NCBI GenBank assembly: GCA_012521455.1
Contig: JAAYMJ010000131.1
Location: 1-5,730, forward strand
Length of the DNA stretch: 5,730 nt
Origin: Clostridiaceae bacterium
Lineage (GTDB): Bacteria > Bacillota > Clostridia > UMGS1883 > JAAYMJ01
Direction of reading: 5' to 3'
Below, one piece after another: positions 1-5,730 of this stretch. The notes beneath the pieces are model-generated. The model ran no database searches. It was not told where the DNA came from and saw only the letters and a program-made list of their open reading frames with translations. Both the position numbers and the translations under genes were made by a program. Positions within the stretch are counted from its first letter, which is position 1, and every line of letters starts with the position of its first letter.

Positions 1-255
1 CCTTCCGCTGCCGTGGCGGTCAGGAATTTCCACAAGCAAAGGGGTTTTACGGTTAAGTTTTATATCGTTAATATAATCAGGAATCAGGGTGCTTAACTTT
101 TCAGTGATTAACAAAATCCCGATTTCCTTGTTGGACAGCACCTTATCAATAGCCGCCTTTACTTCTTTTGCCTCATGGACAACAACCCCCTCAACCCCGG
201 CAAGTCGCATACCGGTCAGGGTGTCAATATTGTCGCTAATTAAATACATCTTCAT
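1..255 (-). CDS. atpF: V/A-type ATP synthase subunit F, C-terminus cut by window edge
   Basis: The frame is open from the start codon to base 1. It gives 85 residues beginning MKMYLISDN and ending in EIPDRHGSGR at the window edge. The opening motif, the LTGMRLAGVEG stretch, the ILLITEKL strand and the EIPDRHG motif are those I recall for clostridial V-type subunit F (Pfam ATP-synt_F, about 100-105 residues), so roughly 15-20 C-terminal residues are missing. Subunit F is a small Rossmann-like protein that sits with D in the central rotor shaft and can regulate ATP hydrolysis. It follows subunit K directly. Three in-frame ATGs are possible: 261, which overlaps the K stop as TGATG; 255; and 249. 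I prefer 255 because family members usually begin MKMY. No strong ribosome binding site is visible, so translation may depend on reinitiation from K. The symbol atpF here means the V-type subunit, not the F-type b subunit. Confidence 0.93.
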   Translation of the reverse strand, partial: MKMYLISDNIDTLTGMRLAGVEGVVVHEAKEVKAAIDKVLSNKEIGILLITEKLSTLIPDYINDIKLNRKTPLLVEIPDRHGSGR

Positions 256-260
256 AGGCA

Positions 261-668
261 TCACGCATTTAAAATCATGAATGAAATCAAAAGCCCGTAT
301 AGGGCAATACCTTCGGCCAAAGCAACGAAGATTAGGCATTTGCCCATGATTCCCTCATTTTCGCTGATAGCGCCTAAAGCCGCCGCTGACGCTGCCGCAA
401 CGGCAATCCCCGCGCCGATACATGCAAGGCCAACGGAAAGCGCCGCCGCGATAAACTTCATGGCATCCCCCGCCGCCTGCGCAGCTTCCCCTTGCGCAAA
501 TGCTGAAGGCCCTGTTAGGATTATTATTAATAACACAAGGGCAAAAGAAGCTATATTTGTAATTAAAGTCCTCTTAAAACTCTTTTTTGTCTTTTCACCT
601 TTATAAAACATCACAAAGGGTACTATAATTGTTAAAAGAATTAAAGCGGATGTAATTGCAATGTACAT
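261..668 (-). CDS. atpK: V/A-type ATP synthase subunit K (c-ring proteolipid)
   Basis: This 135-residue membrane protein is the rotor-ring subunit that carries ions through the membrane motor. Four hydrophobic segments are visible: about 2-22, 35-53, 71-101 and 110-133. The last two form the classic c hairpin, with a small-residue-rich first helix (GAGIAVAAAS), a polar loop ISENEG at 102-107, and the motif ALAEGIALYGL in the second helix. Glu119 in that motif is the predicted ion-binding carboxylate. The N-terminal half has no equivalent Glu, so this is not the duplicated double-hairpin form of about 156 residues known from Enterococcus hirae. It looks instead like a leader, with a basic loop at 23-33 and an AFA motif at 56-58 that resembles a signal peptidase I site. 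The ATG start is supported by AGGAGGG at 680-674, five bases upstream and overlapping the stop of subunit I. Family identity is firm. Removal of the leader is inference. Confidence 0.93.
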   Translation of the reverse strand: MYIAITSALILLTIIVPFVMFYKGEKTKKSFKRTLITNIASFALVLLIIILTGPSAFAQGEAAQAAGDAMKFIAAALSVGLACIGAGIAVAAASAAALGAISENEGIMGKCLIFVALAEGIALYGLLISFMILNA

Positions 669-673
669 AAAAA

Positions 674-680
674 CCCTCCT
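674..680 (-). promoter_or_regulatory. Ribosome binding site of subunit K, overlapping the subunit I stop
   Basis: AGGAGGG lies five bases before the ATG of subunit K. Its first three bases are part of the TAG stop codon of subunit I (TAGGAGGG). This is among the strongest sites in the window, which suits the c subunit because it is needed in many copies per enzyme. The overlap suggests ribosomes finishing subunit I can reload at once. Confidence 0.85.
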
Positions 681-2598
681 ACTTTATTTTGTAAGGCGTA
701 AACTGTTTCCCGCGCCCTTCGTAAAAACGGCTGAACATTTCATAATATTCAAGCCTTAACACCTGAATTCCGACGATTAGGCCTTCTAAGCCCATGACAA
801 ATAAGTTGCCTAAAATCAAAGTGATGACGCTGGGGTTTTCGGTGCTGCTTTTTGCCAGCATGTGAACTACCGCCATCATGCCCGCATGGCTCAACGCAAA
901 CCCGCCGACGCGGACAAAGGAAATGCTGTTTGTTATAAAGCTCAAAAGAATTTCGAAAAGCTCAAAAAAGCTTTCAAGGAAAAATCCGCCAATCCCGTGG
1001 GGGAAGGGTTTTTCCCTTTTGTCAATTACCCTTTCCAAAGGCTCTCTTAAAAATACCAAAATTAAGCATACGGAAAGAATAATTGCAACAATTTTCCCGT
1101 TTGGGGCAGGAATTGCCAATTCCTTCCCAAACATTGAGCAAACAAACGGCGCGAAAGCATAAACCACAGTGGCGTAAAACAAAAATCCCGCAATGCCGTT
1201 TGTGTCAAACAGGCATTTTGCGACGCGCTTTGATTTTATGGCATTTATTATATTAAACAGCATGGTGAAAAGAATTATCAGCGCACCAATGCCGATTGTT
1301 GTTAATAGTATGGTCATGGTTCCCGTCTTTTCCATGGGGGACAGCCAGACGTGGTGTATGGGGTATCCTTCAAAGCCGAAAACGCTTCCGTACATTACCC
1401 CGAAAATCATGCTGACAGCGCCGCATAAGGACAAAATCGCCCCAAGGCTGCTCTTTTTAAATTTGTAAAACAAAAGCCCCCCTGCAAAAAGCAAAAACCC
1501 TTGCCCCAAGTCCCCGAACATCATGCCAAAAAGGGTGGAATAGGTGATTGCCAAAAAGGGTGTCGGGTCAATTTCGTTGTAAGACGGAAGCCCGTACATT
1601 TTGACAAACATTTCAAAGGGCTTAAACAAAAAGAAATTTTTAATTTTTGTGGGCGGGGTGCACCTTTGGGGATCGTTTTCGTCAAGGGTGTAAATCACGT
1701 TTTCGTCTTTATCAAGTTTTTTGATTAGAGATTTTAAATCCCTCTGGGTCATCCAGCCTGAGATAATGTAAAAGTCGTCCTTTGTGTGGGCCGCGTATTT
1801 CCTGATATCGAAAATCTTATGCTCCCTTTCAATCACGTCATGGGCTGAAAGGATGGCAATTTTATTTTCTTCATAAAATTTTTCAACAGCCCGGGAATTT
1901 TCCTCAAGGAGTTTTTCAATTTCTTTTATCCTCAAAAGCTTTTCCTTTTGGACATCCAACGGGGTTCCTGAAATCCCGTCGGGAATCCATGCCCTTTCAA
2001 AGTTTAGCGATGTGAAAATCGCGTCAACCTTTTCCTCAATGGACTGGGGCATAAGATATATCCCCCAGACAAAATGCTGGTCCATTGAAGAGGGGAGAAA
2101 GACCGCGTCCATATTGTCCTTTATATAGTCTTCAAGTTTTCGGAAACTGTCCTTTGGCATTTTGCCAAACCTAAACTTTATAAACTGAAAGCTTAAAAGC
2201 TTTTCAATGGGCATATCCACGCCTTTTAGCAAATCCATTTGGTGCACTAAGCTTTCAAGGTTTTTCTTTTCAAGCTGCAGCCTTTCTTTTTCTTCGTTTT
2301 TTTCTTTTATAAAGCTTGAAACTTTCTTTATAATTTCATCCGCCTCGGGAATGGTCAAATCCACGCGCTTTTGGGTATTTTTTTCGTCAATGTTTGCGCA
2401 ATTTACAATTTCTTTAATCTGTTTAAGCCTTTCGTCATGGGGATTTGACTCGGTAAAAGGCATTATGCCTTTCATGTCGTGTAATCTTGAGATGGAATTT
2501 TCCAGATGAATATCATAAGCCTTTATATATTCTCTAGCAACTCGGTCAAGATCACTAGTTTTTCCCATGAGGCTTATAAACCTCATTTTAACTATCAA
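679..2598 (-). CDS. atpI: V/A-type ATP synthase subunit I (a subunit, ion channel stator)
   Basis: With the TTG start chosen here the protein has 639 residues, normal for the family (Pfam V_ATPase_I, 116-kDa-like). Residues 1 to about 345 form the soluble N-terminal domain, with helical coiled-coil stretches near 85-125 and 215-250, which binds the peripheral stalks. The C-terminal half holds about eight membrane helices starting near 348 (PTPFLAITYSTLFGMMFGDLG). The hallmark SFVRVGGFALSHA places the essential channel arginine at Arg563. A second conserved arginine, Arg615, lies in VLRLEYYEMFSRFYEG, which matches the C-terminal helix of eukaryotic a subunits. These two residues line the ion half-channels next to the K ring. 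The longest frame begins at a GTG at 2607, but that codon lies inside the ribosome binding site. TTG at 2598 is seven bases after GGAGGT and gives the family-typical MIVKM start. The gene overlaps the end of subunit C by 11 bases. Confidence 0.95.
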   Translation of the reverse strand: MIVKMRFISLMGKTSDLDRVAREYIKAYDIHLENSISRLHDMKGIMPFTESNPHDERLKQIKEIVNCANIDEKNTQKRVDLTIPEADEIIKKVSSFIKEKNEEKERLQLEKKNLESLVHQMDLLKGVDMPIEKLLSFQFIKFRFGKMPKDSFRKLEDYIKDNMDAVFLPSSMDQHFVWGIYLMPQSIEEKVDAIFTSLNFERAWIPDGISGTPLDVQKEKLLRIKEIEKLLEENSRAVEKFYEENKIAILSAHDVIEREHKIFDIRKYAAHTKDDFYIISGWMTQRDLKSLIKKLDKDENVIYTLDENDPQRCTPPTKIKNFFLFKPFEMFVKMYGLPSYNEIDPTPFLAITYSTLFGMMFGDLGQGFLLFAGGLLFYKFKKSSLGAILSLCGAVSMIFGVMYGSVFGFEGYPIHHVWLSPMEKTGTMTILLTTIGIGALIILFTMLFNIINAIKSKRVAKCLFDTNGIAGFLFYATVVYAFAPFVCSMFGKELAIPAPNGKIVAIILSVCLILVFLREPLERVIDKREKPFPHGIGGFFLESFFELFEILLSFITNSISFVRVGGFALSHAGMMAVVHMLAKSSTENPSVITLILGNLFVMGLEGLIVGIQVLRLEYYEMFSRFYEGRGKQFTPYKIK

Positions 2599-3658
2599 TC
2601 TTAACACCTCCGTTCATATTGGGCACAAGCAAAAGCGCGTCAATTTGGGAGGGGCTTAGGTTATACCTAATCCCTTCAATGATAGTGATAACATTTAATA
2701 TTTCAATATTTCTCATATTCATATGCCACAAAAGTTCCGCGATTGAAAAAGGATATTTTTTGACCAGTTTATTGTTTATCCTGGTTAACTCCTCGTAAAA
2801 GTTTTTTTCCAAAGTGTCCTTTCCCAAATCGTCAAAAAGGCCTTTATACGGCGTGATTTTCATTGCCAATTCCAAAAACTCTTCCACGGAATTTGTTTCC
2901 ACAAGCCTTACGATTTTATCCTTTTTCAAATGAAGCCCCTCAGGGGCAAGGTATGAATAGATGAAGTTTTTGTCCGTGTTGTAAAACTTTTTAAACCGGT
3001 AAATCCACATTAAGTTCACAAGGTCGATTTCAGACTTAAACACTTCTGAAACTATTGTTTTTTCGCTTTTATCAATTTTTTTGTCAATTATCCTGCAAAC
3101 TTCATTGTAATAGTAGATATCAAGCTTCATCTCCAGCTCAAACAGGGATTTTTCGTTTAAGTCCACCGTGGACAAAACCTTATAATAAGGGGTGTCTTTT
3201 AGTTTTGAAACAAGCTCATCCAGGGTTTTTGATTTTGACAACTGCTCTATGTCCAAACTTGAATGGGTTTTGAAAAAATCATGGTACACCATCAAATCAG
3301 GGATAACATCCCCTGTGTCAAAAATGCACCTTATAATATTTTTTAAAACCTTGATTTCCAAATAAATAAAATATATGTTAAAAAAGCTTCTGGTGCCGCC
3401 ATTTACAAATTTGAAAATTTCCACAAAGTCGTTGTACGCAGAAAGGGAAATCCTTTTTTCAATTTGCCCCCTGTGGTACTCATGGGGCGCCAAATCTGAA
3501 AGAAGCCTTTTATATGTCTCCTTTGTCTTTAAATACTCCAAAATGTCGGGAACGCTTTTTAAACTCCGGAGGTGTTCATAGTCAGTTTTATCCAAAAGCT
3601 TTCCGTTCATGCCTTTTATTTTAGCGGTGGCTCCGGCATATTTGTACAGGTTAAGCAT
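2588..3658 (-). CDS. atpC: V/A-type ATP synthase subunit C (AC39/d-like rotor socket)
   Basis: The product has 356 residues, within the usual 330-360 for bacterial subunit C (Pfam vATP-synt_AC39). It is the funnel-shaped, all-helical socket that couples the central shaft (D and F) to the K ring. The N-terminus, LYKYAGATAKIKGMNGKLL, fits the family pattern of a Tyr-Ala start followed by a basic helix. The rest is soluble and mostly helical with no membrane segment, including YNEVCRIIDK near 180-190 and a Leu-rich C-terminal stretch. Identification rests on this overall pattern and on its place between G/H and I. The ATG start is preceded by AGGCGGTGAT (3671-3662), one mismatch from the ideal anti-16S match. 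That site contains the stop of the preceding gene, which ends only four bases upstream. The symbol atpC here means the V-type subunit, not F-type epsilon. Confidence 0.9.
   Translation of the reverse strand: MLNLYKYAGATAKIKGMNGKLLDKTDYEHLRSLKSVPDILEYLKTKETYKRLLSDLAPHEYHRGQIEKRISLSAYNDFVEIFKFVNGGTRSFFNIYFIYLEIKVLKNIIRCIFDTGDVIPDLMVYHDFFKTHSSLDIEQLSKSKTLDELVSKLKDTPYYKVLSTVDLNEKSLFELEMKLDIYYYNEVCRIIDKKIDKSEKTIVSEVFKSEIDLVNLMWIYRFKKFYNTDKNFIYSYLAPEGLHLKKDKIVRLVETNSVEEFLELAMKITPYKGLFDDLGKDTLEKNFYEELTRINNKLVKKYPFSIAELLWHMNMRNIEILNVITIIEGIRYNLSPSQIDALLLVPNMNGGVKIDS
2605..2611 (-). promoter_or_regulatory. Ribosome binding site that fixes the TTG start of subunit I
   Basis: GGAGGTG lies inside the 3' end of the subunit C gene. 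Seven bases separate GGAGGT from the TTG at 2598. A GTG at 2607 is part of this site and so cannot be its start codon, and the in-frame ATG at 2586 is too far away. The site therefore argues for the TTG start, which also restores the usual MIVKM N-terminus. Confidence 0.85.
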
Positions 3659-3662
3659 AAAA

Positions 3663-3974
3663 TCACCGCCTGATCACATTATAAAAAATTTCATCTTCCC
3701 ATTTTTTCGCGTTTTCTGAAAACTCTTTTTCCAAACTTTTTAATTTTTCTTCAAGCTTTTGTTTAATCTGGGCAATTTTTTGTTCTACCTCTTGTTTGTC
3801 GTTTTGCTTAATCCCGGCTATCTTTTTTTCGGTATCTTCTTTTATTTTTTCTTCCAAAGCCGCTGTCTTTTCCTTGATTTCATTGTCAAGGTTTTTTTCA
3901 TAATGGACTGCTTCTTTGAATATTTCCTGCGCCCGTTCTTCAATTTTTATAAGTTTTGCGAACAAATCATCCAT
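3663..3974 (-). CDS. V/A-type ATPase G/H-like peripheral-stalk subunit
   Basis: This 103-residue protein is almost entirely charged helix, very rich in Lys and Glu, with no membrane segment and one Trp (Trp92) near the C-terminus. The N-terminus MDDLFAKLIKIEERAQEI and the long uninterrupted coiled coil from about 10 to 92 fit the G/H stalk subunit (archaeal AhaH, E. hirae NtpF). That subunit pairs with subunit E to hold the catalytic head against subunit I. Coiled coils diverge fast, so context supports the call as much as sequence does: it is the first gene of the ATPase set, four bases before subunit C. A longer frame begins at GTG 3995, touching the upstream stop, but ATG 3974 is favoured. 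It gives the family-like start and lies six bases after a run of seven G at 3987-3981, which can pair with the anti-Shine-Dalgarno sequence using one G-U pair. Its partner, subunit E, is not in the window. Confidence 0.85.
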   Translation of the reverse strand: MDDLFAKLIKIEERAQEIFKEAVHYEKNLDNEIKEKTAALEEKIKEDTEKKIAGIKQNDKQEVEQKIAQIKQKLEEKLKSLEKEFSENAKKWEDEIFYNVIRR

Positions 3975-3994
3975 AAAAATCCCCCCCGGCCGCA

Positions 3995-5341
3995 CTAATT
4001 TTTTAAGCTGTGAATGGGAGCGGGTATCCTTCCGCCCCTGTTAATAAACTCATCGCATTTGTAGTTATTTACCTTCATTACCGGCGCTTTGCCCAAAAGG
4101 CCGCCGAATTCAACCATGTCCCCCACCTTTTTGCCCGGCGCGGGGATAATTCTAACCGCTGTGGTCTTGTTATTTACAACGCCAATGGCAACTTCATCGG
4201 CAATTATCGCTGAAATTGTTTCAGCGGGGGTATCCCCCGGTACCGCAATCATGTCAAGGCCCACAGAGCATACGCAGGTCATGGCCTCAAGTTTTTCCAA
4301 AGAAAGCGCGCCAACGCTTGCGGCGTCAATCATGCCCGCGTCCTCACTCACGGGGATAAAGGCGCCTGACAGGCCCCCGACGTAGCTTGACGCCATAACC
4401 CCGCCCTTTTTTACCGCGTCGTTTAAAAGCGCCAAAGCCGCTGTGGTGCCGTGGGTCCCACATTTTTCAAGGCCCATTTCTTCCAAAATGTGAGCCACGC
4501 TGTCGCCAATGGCAGGGGTTGGCGCCAAAGACAAATCCACAATCCCAAAAGGAACCCCGAGCCTTTTTGAGGCTTCCACCGCCACAAGCTGGCCCATGCG
4601 GGTGATTTTGAAGGCGGTCTTTTTAATAGTGTCCGCCACCACGCCAAAATCCGCGCCCTTTACTTTTTCCAGCGCGCATTTTACAACCCCGGGGCCGCTG
4701 ACGCCCACATTTATGACGCATTCAGGCTCGCCTGTGCCGTGAAAGGCGCCCGCCATAAAGGGATTGTCCTCAACGGAATTGGCAAATACCACAAATTTGG
4801 CGCAACCCAGCCCGTCCTTTGTCCTTTGGGCGGTTTCCTTGATAATTTCGCCCATTTGCTTTACCGCGTCCATGTTAATGCCTGCCTTTGTGGTGGCAAC
4901 ATTTACAGAGGAACACACAAGGTCGGTTGAAGACAGCGCGTCGGGAATGCTTTTTACAAATTCATAGGATGAGTTTGTGTAGCCCTTAGCCACATGGGCG
5001 CTGTAACCGCCTATGAAATTTACCCCGACTTCTTTTGCGGCTTTATCCAAAATTTTCGCAAATTCCACATGGTTGCCGCAGGCGGAACTTATATAGGATA
5101 TGGGGGTAACTGAAATCCTTTTATTTATAATGGGTATGCCGTATTCCTTTTCTATGTCCTCGCCGGTTTTAACCAGGTTTTTGGCGCATTTTGTTATTTT
5201 ATCATAAACCTTTTGGCAGGCTTTTTTATAGTCGTCGCTAATGCAGTCGAAAAGGGAAATCCCCATGGTTATGGTCCTTATGTCAAGGTTTTCGTTTTGT
5301 ATCATGTTGATGGTTTCCATAATTTCATATGGAGTAAACAA
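3995..5341 (-). CDS. UPF0210/DUF711 (PFL family) protein of unknown function
   Basis: The product has 448 residues and is full length for UPF0210 (about 445-453). From memory it is alignable throughout with the streptococcal member of this family. Conserved blocks include [16 protein letters not shown] (18-33), [12 protein letters not shown] (73-84), [16 protein letters not shown] (142-157), [17 protein letters not shown] (186-202), [11 protein letters not shown] (211-221), [15 protein letters not shown] (269-283), [14 protein letters not shown] (295-308) and the C-terminal [13 protein letters not shown]. It is soluble, with no signal peptide or membrane segment. The family is called PFL-like for a fold resemblance to pyruvate formate-lyase. 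I see no basis for assigning that activity, and its function is not established. The start is TTG at 5341, with AAAGG ten bases upstream. An in-frame stop lies just before it, and the N-terminus then matches homologues. Twelve Cys residues are present, which is many for a soluble cytosolic protein. It ends 20 bases before the G/H gene. Confidence 0.93.
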   Translation of the reverse strand: MFTPYEIMETINMIQNENLDIRTITMGISLFDCISDDYKKACQKVYDKITKCAKNLVKTGEDIEKEYGIPIINKRISVTPISYISSACGNHVEFAKILDKAAKEVGVNFIGGYSAHVAKGYTNSSYEFVKSIPDALSSTDLVCSSVNVATTKAGINMDAVKQMGEIIKETAQRTKDGLGCAKFVVFANSVEDNPFMAGAFHGTGEPECVINVGVSGPGVVKCALEKVKGADFGVVADTIKKTAFKITRMGQLVAVEASKRLGVPFGIVDLSLAPTPAIGDSVAHILEEMGLEKCGTHGTTAALALLNDAVKKGGVMASSYVGGLSGAFIPVSEDAGMIDAASVGALSLEKLEAMTCVCSVGLDMIAVPGDTPAETISAIIADEVAIGVVNNKTTAVRIIPAPGKKVGDMVEFGGLLGKAPVMKVNNYKCDEFINRGGRIPAPIHSLKN

Positions 5342-5378
5342 ATTTCATCAGCCTTTCATTCTTTATTATTCAATCAGC

Positions 5379-5648
5379 TCAAATCCTGTGCATGGACTTA
5401 AATATGTCCTCATGCTGGATTCTTATGGACACGCCAATTTCTTCCCCCAATTTTTCCAAGCTTTCGGAAAGCTTGTAAAAATCCACCGCTGATTCTTTGA
5501 TATCCACCATCATAATCATGGTGAACATATCCTGCATAATGGTCTGGGAAATATCTAAAATATTGACATTGTTATCAGCAAGCAGTGTGCTGATTTTCGC
5601 GATAATCCCGACCTTATCCTTTCCTATTACGGTTATTACAGATTTCAT
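5379..5648 (-). CDS. ACT-domain protein, UPF0237 family
   Basis: This 89-residue protein is essentially one ACT domain, the length usual for UPF0237. The N-terminal strand and loop MKSVITVIGKDKVGIIAKIS carry the typical ACT turn, where small ligands such as amino acids can bind. It continues with NNVNILDISQTIMQDMFTM and ends IRIQHEDIFKSMHRI, which is characteristic of the family. ACT domains usually dimerise and sense metabolites, and this one resembles GcvR-type stand-alone ACT regulators. No DNA-binding or enzymatic domain is attached, so it presumably acts through a partner protein. It precedes the UPF0210 gene by 37 bases, and the two families are regularly found together, for example in streptococci. 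The ATG at 5648 is preceded by AAAGGAGT at 5663-5656, a good site with correct spacing. The open frame runs upstream to a TTG at 5726, but homologues begin at this Met. Confidence 0.94.
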   Translation of the reverse strand: MKSVITVIGKDKVGIIAKISTLLADNNVNILDISQTIMQDMFTMIMMVDIKESAVDFYKLSESLEKLGEEIGVSIRIQHEDIFKSMHRI

Positions 5649-5655
5649 AAAGTTT

Positions 5656-5663
5656 ACTCCTTT
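5656..5663 (-). promoter_or_regulatory. Ribosome binding site of the ACT-domain gene
   Basis: AAAGGAGT lies seven bases before the ATG at 5648. It decides this start against the 26-codon upstream extension of the open frame, which has no comparable site visible inside the window. Confidence 0.8.
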
Positions 5664-5682
5664 ATCCTTAAAATGATAATCA

Positions 5683-5699
5683 GGGCTGCCGAGCAGCCC
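5683..5699 (-). promoter_or_regulatory. Perfect 7-bp G+C-rich hairpin in the leader of the ACT gene
   Basis: GGGCTGC and GCAGCCC are perfect inverted repeats around a three-base loop, ending 34 bases upstream of the ACT start codon. On the minus strand the stem is followed by TGATTATCATTTTAA, not by a clean T run, so it is not a convincing intrinsic terminator. It could be a leader structure affecting mRNA stability or translation, an operator, or the end of an upstream transcript. The stem itself is certain; its role is not. Confidence 0.5.
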
Positions 5700-5702
5700 G
5701 TC

Positions 5703-5730
5703 TTCATATTTATTAAAATACCACAAACAA
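5703..5730 (-). promoter_or_regulatory. Possible sigma-A-like promoter at the right edge
   Basis: TTGTTT (5730-5725) could be a -35 element. TATGAA (5708-5703), 16 bases on, could be a weak -10 with four of six consensus matches. The stretch is A+T rich. If used, it would place the leader hairpin and the whole operon under one promoter. The match is modest, and short A+T-rich sequence yields such matches by chance, so this is only a candidate. Confidence 0.22.

Noticed and set aside
277..606. Plus-strand open frame of 109 codons opposite subunit K
   Set aside because: It lies antisense to a confidently identified gene, has an Ala/Pro-rich composition expected from the reverse of K codons, and has no ribosome binding site or family resemblance.
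878..1468. Plus-strand frames opposite subunit I
   Set aside because: They mirror the reverse complement of membrane-helix codons, overlap each other in different frames, and show no start signals.
2207..2509. Plus-strand frame of 100 codons rich in Phe and Ser
   Set aside because: It is the antisense of Lys/Glu-rich coiled-coil codons (AAA and GAA read as TTT and TTC). It is an artefact of composition.
3975..3995. GTG start at 3995 for the stalk subunit, adding seven residues
   Set aside because: The added MRPGGIF is encoded by the G-tract binding site itself. The ATG at 3974 has correct spacing and gives the family-like start.
3975..4003. Possible intrinsic terminator between UPF0210 and the stalk gene
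   Set aside because: The repeat arms are only A/T pairs around a G-rich loop. A terminator needs a G+C-rich stem followed by a T run, and this has neither.
4089..4742. Plus-strand frames opposite UPF0210 and a minus-strand frame at 4423-4647
   Set aside because: All sit within the well-conserved UPF0210 gene, which has biased third positions that keep other frames open. None resembles a protein family.
5649..5726. N-terminal extension of the ACT protein from TTG 5726
   Set aside because: It would translate through the hairpin and the ribosome binding site. UPF0237 proteins are 89-90 residues long and begin at the ATG at 5648.
1..5730. Mobile elements, CRISPR arrays, tRNA or rRNA genes, phage or defence genes
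   Set aside because: No repeats, transposase motifs or structured RNA signatures were seen. Virtually all bases belong to seven intact or edge-cut genes, and the longest non-coding stretch is about 80 bases at the right edge.

Overview
The window is a fragment of one leftward operon. All seven genes I can support lie on the minus strand and are separated by at most 37 bases. It suggests a low-to-mid G+C, strictly anaerobic Firmicute of the class Clostridia. The evidence is a bacterial V/A-type ATPase cluster, strong GGAGG-type ribosome binding sites, two TTG starts, Lys/Ile-rich proteins, and close resemblance by memory to clostridial (Ruminococcaceae-like) homologues. The species cannot be named from this sequence.

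Read in the direction of transcription, from right to left, the operon starts with a small ACT-domain protein (UPF0237, 5648-5379). Next comes a UPF0210/DUF711 'PFL family' protein (5341-3995). V/A-ATPase genes follow: a coiled-coil peripheral-stalk subunit of the G/H type (3974-3663), subunit C (AC39, 3658-2588), subunit I (the a subunit with the ion channel, 2598-679), subunit K (the c-ring proteolipid, 668-261) and subunit F (255 to the left edge, C-terminus cut off). The catalytic A and B subunits, the D rotor subunit and the E stalk subunit are not present. They are expected just beyond base 1.

The five ATPase genes encode the membrane motor (I and K), the socket and central shaft (C and F) and one stalk strand (G/H) of a rotary ion pump or ATP synthase. 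Translation looks coupled: ribosome binding sites overlap upstream stop codons at three junctions (G/H to C, C to I, I to K), and C and I overlap by 11 bases. The two leading genes form a known conserved pair of unknown function, and no terminator separates them from the ATPase genes.

The most notable points are: (1) subunit K looks like a single-hairpin c subunit with a two-helix N-terminal leader and a signal-peptidase-like AFA site that would leave a 77-residue mature proteolipid; (2) that proteolipid lacks the usual Na+ ligands around its ion-binding Glu; (3) the ACT/UPF0210 pair sits at the head of an ATPase operon; (4) a perfect 7-bp hairpin lies in the leader. I found no mobile element, CRISPR array, RNA gene or clearly undescribed system. 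Apart from those points this is an ordinary energy-metabolism operon.
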